This document shows, in pieces, positions 55,690 to 64,000 of a stretch of DNA of 64,000 bases. Under the pieces are notes generated by a model. The model was not told where the DNA came from and ran no database searches. It worked only from the letters and a program-made list of their open reading frames with translations. The stretch's first letter is position 1; every line of letters begins with the position of its first letter. Made by a program: the position numbers and the translations under genes. This stretch comes from Lineus longissimus (Eukaryota; Nemertea; Pilidiophora; Heteronemertea; Lineidae). The DNA is taken from contig NC_088311.1 in assembly GCF_910592395.1 (NCBI RefSeq), forward strand, positions 11,474,501-11,538,500, in the 5' to 3' direction.

Positions 55690-57510
55690 TGTCTCTTACA
55701 AGCTGAAATTCTCTAATCATTCGGTGGGGGACATGGCCGTCTCTAACCAAATTTCTGATCCTCATTTATGGAATTCCACGTCTTCTATAGGACAGGAAGC
55801 ACTATAGACCTTCATGTTATATTCTTACATTCATTGCCCCCTGCAAGCTGAAGTTCCTCAATGAACTTTAATCATTCGGTGGGGGACAAGGCTGTCTCTA
55901 ACAGACTTTTCTTTACCTCATAAATTTTTATGTTAGGAAGCACTAGATCTTCAAATAATATTCATCTAACTTCAAGTTTTCTTAGCTTAATTCAATGCAC
56001 GAAATGTTTACTTGACTTGAGTAATTCTTTCCCTGATAACCAGATATCGTTTATCTTACCTTCATTCAGTACTTCTTCCAAGCCAATACTCTTCATTCAT
56101 TTCTCAATCATTGTATTCCAATACTTGGGTGGGGGACATTGCCGTCTCTAACTGACTTATTAAATGTTCCTCAGTAGCTGAATTTAAGTCTTCTTAGCTA
56201 AGATTCATTGTCAGAAATGTTTGCTTGAGTCATTCTCCCTCCCGATGACAGCAATAACCAGGATGATATCATTGCTTTCAATCTTACCTTCATTGCTTCT
56301 TCCAAACAAAAACTGTTCTTCTCAATCATTGTATTCCAATCGTTCGGTGGGGGACATGACCGTCTCTAACCGACTTCTTCAGTCACTGAATTTAGGTCTT
56401 CTTAGCTTTATTCATATCATTCTCAGAATGTTTATTTGAGTCATTCTTCTCCAGACGAAAGCAATGACCACACAGGATGATATTGCTTTAAATCTTACCT
56501 TCATTGCGTCTTCCAAACAAAAACTCTTCTTCTCAATCATTGTTGTATTCCAAGCATTCAGTAGGGGACATGGCCGTCTCTAACCGACTTCTTCAGTCAC
56601 TGAATTTAGGTCTTCTTAGCTTCATTCATATCATTGTCAGAAATATGTTTACTTGAGTCATTCTTCTCCAGACGACAGCCATGACCACACAGGATGATAT
56701 TGCTTTAACTCTTACCTTCATTGCTTCTTCCAAACAAAAACTTGTCTTATCAATGATTGTTGTATTCCAAGCATTCAGTAGGGGACATGGCCGTCTCTAA
56801 CCGACTTCTTCAGTCACTGAATTTAGGTCTTCTTAGCTTCATTCATATCATTGTCAGAAATGTTTATTTGAGTCATTCTTCTCCAGACGACAGCAATGAC
56901 CACACAGGATGATATTGCTTTAAATCTTACCTTCACTGCTTCTTCCAAACAAAAACTCTTCTTCTCAATCATTGTTGTATTCCAAGCGTTCGGTGGGGGA
57001 CATGACCGTCTCTAACATACTTCCTCAGTCACTGAATTTAGGTTTTCTTAGCTTTATTCATTTTTAGAAATGATTACTGGAGTCATTTTTCCCCCGACGA
57101 CAGCAATGACCAGAATGATATTGCTTTAAATCTTACCCTCATTGCTTCTTCCAAGCAAACTCTTCTTCTCAATCAATGTATTCCAAGCGTTCGGTGGGGG
57201 ACATGGCCGTCTCTAACCAACTTCCTGTTCCTCAGTCACTTAATTTAGGTCTTCTTGGCTTCATTAATTTTCAGAAATGTTTATTTGAGTCACTCTTCCC
57301 CTGATGACAGCAATGACCAGGATATCGTTTATCTTACCTTCATTGTTTCTTCCATTCCAAATCAAAACTCTTCTTCTCAATCATTTTTGTATGTCAATAG
57401 TTCGGTGGGAGATATGATCGTCTCTAACCGACTTCCTGTTCCTCAGTCATTGACGTTGTACTTCAATCATTCGGTGCGGTACATGGCCCTGTCTCTCATC
57501 AACCTTCTGA
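55690..57510 (+). repeat. About 215-bp tandem repeat, about ten copies
   Basis: The phrase GGGGGACATGGCCGTCTC followed by TAACCGAC recurs near 55,730, 55,885, 56,132, 56,351, 56,567, 56,782, 56,998, 57,199, 57,410 and, decayed, 57,480. Central copies are 215 bp apart and contain TTCTTCCAAACAAAAACTC and GACAGCAATGACCACACAGG. It starts about 190 bp after the helicase stop and probably belongs to the Helitron, since internal minisatellites are common in that group. Confidence 0.85.
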
Positions 57511-57840
57511 TTAAAGTTAGCAAGGGAGCGCACTTCAGCAAGAAACCCAATTCGTACAAAGTGGAACAATAATGCATACCATTTGCATTGAATGTAAGTG
57601 ATAACTGAGCAGTCAAGGTGGTTGGGGGAGAACAGACAATAATGCAATTTAAGGTTAAGCACCGATATGCATGTGTTTCTTCCCATTTTCCCTTTGAATT
57701 CAGAAGAATTGACTAGGGAACAAAATTGACACTGTCAAGTGAAAGTACATGTACCGTGTATAGAAAAAACTCTGTTGCTTTGAATTATCCTTACCTTGTG
57801 ATTTAAAATTAACTAGATTACATTCTTTTGCAGAAATTAA

Positions 57841-58380
57841 TCTGATTTTTGTGACTCCCGGGGATTGAAGTTGCGGCATCAACGGCCAATATATGCAAAT
57901 GAACAATGGATTATCAACCCGGAGGGGACCATCCAAGCACTGCAATCGAAAGCAGAGGATGCAGTAGAAAAGCTTCAACAACTTGGGGTGGCTGATTCCC
58001 AAATTCAAATCATCCTTGGGGCAGGAATTTGCAACCTGACAGAGAAAAAGAGGAGCAATTCAGGAGTTGAAGTAAATTACAATGCCAATGGCAATGCACA
58101 CAAAACAATAGAAGCAATTAACCACTTTAAGGATCAATTTGAACTCCTTGGTATCAGAGTTCTGGTGATCCCCATACCACCTGTCTCAATGATCAAGTAC
58201 AATGATCATCTTATAAAACATGGAAAGTTACTTATCCCAGAAATTTCACAGGCAGCGCTGACATTACAGCAACGTGGACTTGAAAATGATATAGAAGAAA
58301 TAAATAGTCATATCTGGAGCATCAACTGGTTAGCAGGATTAAAGACTCCAAGATGGGAGAGGGACCTCCTGAAGTTTCAG
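57841..58380 (+). CDS. SGNH-hydrolase-like protein, penultimate exon
   Basis: An open stretch ends at a clean donor (TTTCAG then GTAGGG at 58,381). It codes about 180 residues including QIILGAGICNLT and RVLVIPIPPVS. GxxN in a glycine-rich loop after a strand, followed by a second strand, fits blocks II-III of SGNH hydrolases (esterase fold), where Gly and Asn stabilise the oxyanion. The catalytic Ser block should lie in an earlier exon that I did not find. The 5' border is uncertain: a good acceptor (CTTTTGCAG, 57,833) would place an in-frame TAA just inside, so the true acceptor may be near 57,870. The family call is tentative and substrate unknown. Confidence 0.5.
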
Positions 58381-59524
58381 GTAGGGAGCCTAAACATCTA
58401 AAATGAAGCACTCAAGGCTGTGGAGCAGACCAGCAAATAACACTCCACTATAAGCCTTCTTTCTAATGTTCATTGTACAGTTTCAACGTAAACTAGTCTA
58501 AAAGTCATCAACCAACCATGAGCTAAACAGATAATAATAATGTCTAGTATTTGTATAGCGCTACTCAGAACGCATTGCTGTTTATGCGCTATTTGTTGAT
58601 TTCCACTCATTGTCACTGATAATGCCTCTCGAACAGCCAACACTTCAAGCGCTTCCTAAATGTGTCCTGATTGTCAATCGCAGTTAGTTCCGTCGGCAAC
58701 TTATTCCACAGCCGTGCCGAGGACGCTGAGAAACTGCGATCCCCGTAAAGTGTCTTTGTTCGTTTTACGGCCAATTTCGAGGAACCTTCGTCCATCGAAC
58801 GCGTTGTACGAGGGCAATCCAGACATTTAACCAGCTGTTCAAGGTAAACTGGTGTCCTGCCATGTAATATTTTATGCGTCAAGTTGATGATTTTGTACTC
58901 AATGCGCTAGTGTACTGGCAACCAGTGAAGTTCCTTTAGTACCGGTGTTATATGGTCCCGTTTACGCGTTTTACTAATAAGCCTGGCTGCTGCATTCTGA
59001 ACCCTTTGCATTGGAGCAATGGTTATCTTAGGAAGACAATGCAGCAGAGCGTTATTATAGTCCAAGCGAGAAGTCACCAAAGCATGCACCAACTTTTTGG
59101 TGCTGTTAGCATCCAGATATTTTCGAATGCGCCCAATGGAGTGCAAGTTGGCAAATGCACTTTTACAGACTTTCTTCACTTGAACAGTCATGTTCATGTG
59201 ACTGTCCAACCAGCCACCAAGATCTCTTAGGAAATCCGAACTCTTTATCACTTCTCCATCGACAGTTATTGTAGAGATGCACGGAGTTCGTCTAGTCGAG
59301 GAGATCGCCATAAGCTTTTTAAAGATTTGTTTTCAGTTACCTTTTGATGGTCACTTCCATAAGACACTGTTATCAGTAGAATTCTTGAAGTGAAATGCTC
59401 GAGTAATAAAAGGCTTGATATCTGGTGGCAATTACAACATGCTTTACTAGCGTAACTGCTGTAACTGCTTACCATGCCTTGAGAATTTCTTGCAATTATT
59501 TTTTTTTTGTACTCCATATTCCAG
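58381..59524 (+). other. Intron of the SGNH-like gene carrying a LINE tail
   Basis: It is bounded by GTAGGG and TATTCCAG. Splicing here joins FQ to VKRGKK in phase 0. The intron contains the antisense 3' end of a LINE (58,531-59,311). Confidence 0.6.
58531..59311 (-). pseudogene. 3' end of a LINE (CR1/L2-like reverse transcriptase C-terminus)
   Basis: On the minus strand, 59,311 to 58,613 codes SRLDYNNALLHCLPK, MQRVQNAAARLISKTRKRDH, ELHWLPVH and SFSASSARLWNKLPTEL, blocks typical of the region downstream of the reverse transcriptase in CR1/L2-like elements. A TAG interrupts the frame right after LPVH (about 58,906). The 3' UTR ends TAGCGCTATACAAATACTAG followed by ATT repeats (58,531-58,542), a microsatellite tail of this group. 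Everything 5' of the C-terminal region is absent. Confidence 0.8.
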
Positions 59525-59716
59525 GTAAAAAGAGGAAAGAAGTACAAGAAACATACCTACCATGAGTTGTACGATGGCATACACCCGACGAACGCCCCAG
59601 CCGGAAAATGGCTCAAATACCTGATTAGAGCCGTCGAAGGTCAAGGAATTGCCAATGTAAAGTCATCGGACCGGTTCTTAAAATTAGCATGGCTGTTGGG
59701 TTTTCAGAAGGAATGA
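59525..59716 (+). CDS. SGNH-hydrolase-like protein, last exon
   Basis: After acceptor TATTCCAG the frame continues in phase 0 from the exon ending at 58,380. It codes KRGKKYKKHTYHELYDGIHP and ends TGA at 59,716. DGIHP matches the DxxH motif of SGNH block V, where Asp and His complete the catalytic triad. The last 35 residues are basic and end WLLGFQKE. Agreement of splice borders, phase and motif order makes the two-exon join more convincing than either exon alone. Confidence 0.55.
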   Translation, partial: VKRGKKYKKHTYHELYDGIHPTNAPAGKWLKYLIRAVEGQGIANVKSSDRFLKLAWLLGFQKE

Positions 59717-61904
59717 AAAGATTGATGGAAAGTCATGAAAAACCATCATTCTTAGCTCAATAGCTACATGAAATTTTTATGAAAATTGTATTACTCAATC
59801 CAAAGATACTCATACAAGGCTGCTCACTTTGGAGGTCCATTATATGTCTGTACTGTGTAGTGACTTTGCCAATTCACAAAAACTTAACAAACCAAACGAA
59901 TTGCTTCAACTGCTTGCTACCCAGGATTTAATAGGTTCTGATTTTTTTTATTTTAACCTCTGAATAGGCTTTATTTTTATTGATTCTGCTTGTCTACTTG
60001 CTTTCTAGCACCACTCAAATTCTTCTCCAGTCCACTGTCCAGTATGGTTGATGTCAGTCACACTTTCCATTTGCAGGCCCCAATCCACGTTCATGAGGAA
60101 GATGATGATGATGATAATGATGATGTTGGTCTCATTGACTGTGGGCCAGTCAACGTGTCAACTGCTTCTCAATAGAAGACCATATTCCTACCGGTACTAC
60201 TGAAGATGCAAATGAACAGGAGATGGGATTCCTGCTCGACCTCGATCCTGGAACAGAGAATGTCGACAGTGAATGTGAGGAAGAAAATCACTGGGATTTC
60301 AAGCGGAAGAAGGCAAGTCACTTAGCATAGGTCTTAATTTACTTATATTCATAGGTCGCGGTAGGTCAGGCCATTTAATATTTACGTCATGACGCTACCC
60401 TGTAAAAAGTGGCGATACAATATCATATAACGTTACAGAATGAGAAGTAGTCCTAGGCCTACATTTTTCATACGACTTACGAGTAGGCCTACATTGTATT
60501 TAGGGCCTTTTTGTAATAGGCTACTTTTATGAAACGGAGGCGTTACATTTAGTGACTTAGGCCTCCCCAATTGCACAAATTACAGGCCACGGAATCATGT
60601 TCCCCCAGCCAAGGCACTGACAAACCCCACCAAAGGGAAAGTCAATGAGACATGAAGTCCAACTCCGACCAAGGCACAGATCAGACACAGCCTTCTTGTC
60701 ATGCTTGTCAGTCTTGATCAATCCACCCTACCAGCTCCAGTCTCTACATTTCTCCATCTTAGAGTCTTGACCCCCATCCCCATGTCATGATGTGGGCCAT
60801 GGCCTTGGCCATGCACACAGCCGAAAGCATGACTGACAGTCCATGCCGCGCGCCATGCATTGCGTGCAATACACATCTGACATAGGCCCCACATCGCACA
60901 TGTGCATGAATGAACGTCGAACGTCTTACAAGCTCTGAAGAAGCGGACGACGAAAATGAAAAGGTGTATAACATTTTAAAGATTAATACTTATCATAATC
61001 ATGGATCGGCACAATAAGATGTCATGGTCTATAATCTTCTAGTGTGTGCTGTGAGGAAACGAGGACAGGTGTGCAAGGGATAGTAGTCATAGGGCTGATA
61101 GTCCGTGTAACAATAGCCCGCATTGCTAAATGTTTTGGTTAGGGTTAGCGGTACAATAGATCATGCTGCTTAATTGATCAAATACAATGCTACCGGACTA
61201 TGACTCCAGGGGGACTATATCCGCTGTCACACCGGCATTTTGATGCTCATGCTGCCATCCGATGCCGCGTGGGGACGCTGGGACGCAAGGTCACCGGCTC
61301 CTTTCCTTAACCAATCAACATAGCTTCTAGATTTTAAATTCGATCTTATAAATCCCGACCATGTCCGAACATACATTAGGACACGCGAAGACTGCCGAAT
61401 TTACGAAAATGACGTCATCAAACGACACCAGCGCCTCTAGTATCAAGATTGTAATAGGGACCGTCTCAAAACTAAACCAATGCACGAATTTTTTCTTTTA
61501 TTTTCAGGGAAACGACAGTGCCAATTGTTATCAGCGTGTGGTGCTTCAGAAAAAAGAGTTGTAACTTTCTCATGTTAATTCTGTAAATACACTGGAAAAT
61601 GATTAAAACTATAAAGTATAAATTCATTGGTAAGTTGCCTGGTTATCAGGTACATGGAGTAATACACTCCAAGTCAGGTATAACATCGTAATCCTTTGAA
61701 AATTTCATAGCGATAGTAGCCTAATAGTCGTCAACCATCTCCCTAAATCTAAAGACTAGATGATCTGAGATTCTATTCTCAACAATCACAGACAATAGAT
61801 TACTAAAATCATTATCGTGGGCTCATCATGGCCTTGGGGAAAGGGGCTTCTTCTACTAACGGGCTGATATATTTATGTTTACCCAGTTCTTTTTCTCATT
61901 TCAG
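59717..61904. other. Mostly unassigned; possible acidic exon and small frame
   Basis: From 60,078 (after TTTGCAG) to about 60,312 two overlapping frames code strongly acidic sequence (EEDDDDDNDD, then SECEEENHWDFKRKK in another frame); this could be an exon with a frameshift, but no domain is seen. At 61,361-61,564 an ATG frame of 67 codons lies 14 nt after TTATAAAT and about 50 nt after a CCAAT sequence, a promoter-like arrangement without recognisable product. TAGGCCTA occurs near 60,456 and 60,484. Confidence 0.25.
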
Positions 61905-62345
61905 ATAGACCATGGACGTTGATTGATTTTAGAAATTCATCTCTTCACTGTTTGGCAAAGTTATGTTATTATTTCAGATTGGACTGTAAATATGTAACCC
62001 GAAACAGGAGTTGTATATATTTGATGGCCGTGATTAATCTTGGTACACTACCTCTTTAGTGCCGGTCGACTGGATTTCAAATTCAGATAAGATTTTTTCG
62101 AATTCATTCTTGTAAATAACTGCTGATGGCTATTGATGGATCTGGTAAAATGTGACTTGAACCCGAGGAGTTGTAAATAGTTGATGGCCGTTGACATGGG
62201 CTAGCTGCTGATTAATCTTGAACATTTAACCTCTTTACTGTCGATCGACTGAATTTAAATAAAACATCATTAATTCATACTTGTAAATAACTGCTTGTGG
62301 ATGATGGATTTGGATAATTTCATCTCTTCACTCGAACTAATGGAC
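61905..62345 (+). repeat. About 165-175-bp tandem duplication, about 2.5 copies
   Basis: GGAGTTGTAWATAKTTGATGGC, GATTAATCTTG, ACCTCTTTASTG and CTTGTAAATAACTGC recur in order at about 61,998-62,160 and 62,165-62,330. A partial copy precedes them. Confidence 0.7.
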
Positions 62346-62698
62346 AAGCTGAGCTTAGAGTAAGAGCAGAGAGACAGACTACAGAGCATGCAGGTAAATA
62401 ATATCTCAGGACAGGGGTCGGCTAAGGTCTTTTTGAATTCAAATCCTACACTTGGGTCTTGGGATCATTATGCTTATCCTCGGGCACAAGTATCTATCCT
62501 CCTGTTGTGTTACGTTTCCTTCCCACATTCTCCCCACCTATTTTCTATACTGCGTCAGCGTCTATTGGGTCGACTGCCATGATGACATCATCCTAACTAT
62601 ATCCCCCCCCCTCTCCCCACCACCAACTTAATAACTACTCGCCATCAAATTTTGACATTGTGAGCTAGCCAACTGCTTCTTCGGTCAACTGCCACGAG
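62346..62698. other. No gene recognised
   Basis: Short spacer with a C-run near 62,600, before the duplicated block. Confidence 0.35.
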
Positions 62699-63684
62699 GA
62701 AGGAAACAATGGGATTCACGTCCGACGTCGTAACTGTGGGTGCGGCGCGTCATGAATGCAGGATCGGCCAACTCGCGGCCCATATGGAATGCGACAAAAC
62801 TGTACCGGAACCAGAATTGTCATGGCTCTGCACAATTTTTTTCAGATTCGATGGACATGATGGATATATGAATTTTGTTTACACTTGACATACAGTGTAT
62901 ACGTAACCATTACACTCACTACGTTGTGTGAGTGACCACACGTGTCCCTGAAATGGTGTGAAATTGGTTCAAAATAGGCCTGATGTGTGTCAGGTTCGCC
63001 TGGTCATAGGTTGGTGAAATGATAATTGTTCCTTCGAAAGGCAACAACCATGTGATACCCAGGGGAATAATCATATTTCTAAATTTGGTAAAAAAATGCA
63101 GGGTCGCACTTGCGCCTCTTCCTTACTCAAATGTAGCTTGAAGTGAACCCATATGACACACGTTAAATTAGGCCAAATCTCGGCATTTGACTTGAAGTGA
63201 AACCACAGAAATTGACTTCCACACAACTTTCGCCTGGCTTGCCCAGCAGAAGGGAGGTATGTCACATACTTGCCAACAGCTGTATCATCGAACAAGTCAT
63301 GTGGCCATCACCAATCCTTACTGAACAACCAAAACACAATTTCAGCGGGAACGTTTTTGCACATTGCATCTAAGTTCAATGAATTATGGGTAAAATCAAC
63401 CGCACAGAATGGTTCGTAAGATAGACAAGTTCCATCCATTGTAAGATTACAGATTTTTGCTCTAGAGTCTGATGTATATATCACTTCCATAACGACCTTC
63501 ATGTATGTGGCATATACATTATATGTTGTTCTGGCTCTGACCCCTTCAAATGGGCCAGGTCGGTCTTTCAAACAAGTATAATTATTAGGTATGATCGTAC
63601 TTAGGCCCTTACACCTGAAAATGGATTGCGGTGACAGTCCCTCATGTCTTGATCCTGATGACGGACGGATGGACAACCGATGGT
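62699..63684 (+). repeat. 1-kb direct duplication, copy B
   Basis: This is the counterpart of 48,937-49,910, offset 13.76-13.77 kb. It starts abruptly at GAAGGAAACAATGGG and extends into the von Willebrand A exon. The left inverted arm and loop of the 48-kb element are absent here. Confidence 0.9.
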
Positions 63685-63921
63685 GTCCTCGCCCGAGCCG
63701 AGAAGAAGCTTCTCAAGAAGACCGGGGTGGTGAACTCGCCTGATGACGTGGTGATGGTGGATACTTGGAAAGACCTCCCGGACAAAGTTCCCGATCTGAG
63801 GAAGAAATCCGGCCATAAGATTCAGAAAATACAACTTAAGTTGCCTTCAAAATCAACGGTCTTACGGAGTTATCCCTCCTCACTGATCCAGCCCATGCAT
63901 CTGTATACTTTCCTCGGATAG
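63638..63921 (+). CDS. von Willebrand A domain C-terminal exon, with internal gap
   Basis: After acceptor GGTGACAG the frame codes PHVLILMTDGWTTDGVLARA, then EKKLLKKTGV, then SPDDVVMVDTWKDLPDKV and stops at 63,921. The first part fits the TDG strand and following helix of a von Willebrand A domain. The later 'VVMVDTWKDLPDKVPDL' fits the last helix of the same fold. About 20 residues that normally lie between them (a buried strand usually reading like IxxIGVG) are missing, so the domain looks internally deleted. The true 3' splice border before the stop is unknown, and the gene probably continues past the window. Confidence 0.55.
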
Positions 63922-64000
63922 ATTTGTCCGTGGGTACCACAGCACTGAGGTCCTCTAGCCATTCTCCCTGATGAGTGCCTGCATGAGAGCACCTTTCCCT

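Overview
This is a gene-poor, repeat-dominated stretch of an animal nuclear genome. Evidence for this is split exons with GT-AG borders, a complete BEL/Pao LTR retrotransposon, 5'-truncated LINEs, a Helitron with a two-tyrosine Rep and PIF1 helicase, many hairpin MITEs and two long satellites. The mix (BEL, Helitron, KMT5A-like SET gene, von Willebrand A exons, a mobile repeat rich in AGGTCA) suggests a marine invertebrate, most likely an echinoderm; a hemichordate, cephalochordate or mollusc is not excluded. No rRNA, tRNA or CRISPR was found. The species call is inference only.

Layout. 1-8.3 kb: non-coding DNA carrying several hairpin MITEs and diverged copies of an AGGTCA-rich mobile repeat. 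8.37-14.27 kb: an 88-bp satellite, homogeneous in the middle and decayed at both edges, with a 727-bp fold-back element inserted in the left decayed edge. 14.29-22.87 kb: a second, unrelated satellite of about 79 bp (about 108 units) whose core is the CRE palindrome TGACGTCA; it contains a 2.41-kb tandem higher-order duplication. 23.5-24.3 kb: an intronless KMT5A-like SET-domain gene, the best candidate host gene. 24.9-27 kb: small inverted-repeat elements. 28-30 kb (minus strand): gag and zinc-knuckle/protease frames of an LTR retrotransposon in two overlapping frames, with no reverse transcriptase. 31.7-39.0 kb: a very young BEL/Pao element with 459-bp LTRs, a 5-bp target duplication and one uninterrupted 1,956-codon frame. 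39.0-43.0 kb: inverted-repeat elements and a 5'-truncated LINE. 43.5-47.5 kb: a hAT-like MITE, an LTR-like promoter block and a 1,375-bp element packed with the motif ATTCGATT/AATCGAAT. 48-50.4 kb and 62.7-63.9 kb: an inverted-arm element, a 1-kb direct duplication, and exons of a multi-domain von Willebrand A gene. 50.6-51.8 kb: a mobile repeat with nuclear-receptor-like AGGTCA pairs. 52.2-57.5 kb: a decayed Helitron (RNase H fragment at its edge, Rep with two nonsense codons, intact helicase part, 215-bp tandem repeats). 57.8-59.7 kb: two exons of an SGNH-hydrolase-like gene with a LINE tail in the intron.

The genes do not form a pathway. The window is best read as TE-invaded heterochromatin or intron space around three host-type loci: the SET gene, the von Willebrand A gene and the SGNH-like gene. 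The items most worth following up are the ATTCGATT element, the CRE satellite with its higher-order duplication, the stop-free 88-bp satellite and the AGGTCA-bearing mobile repeat.
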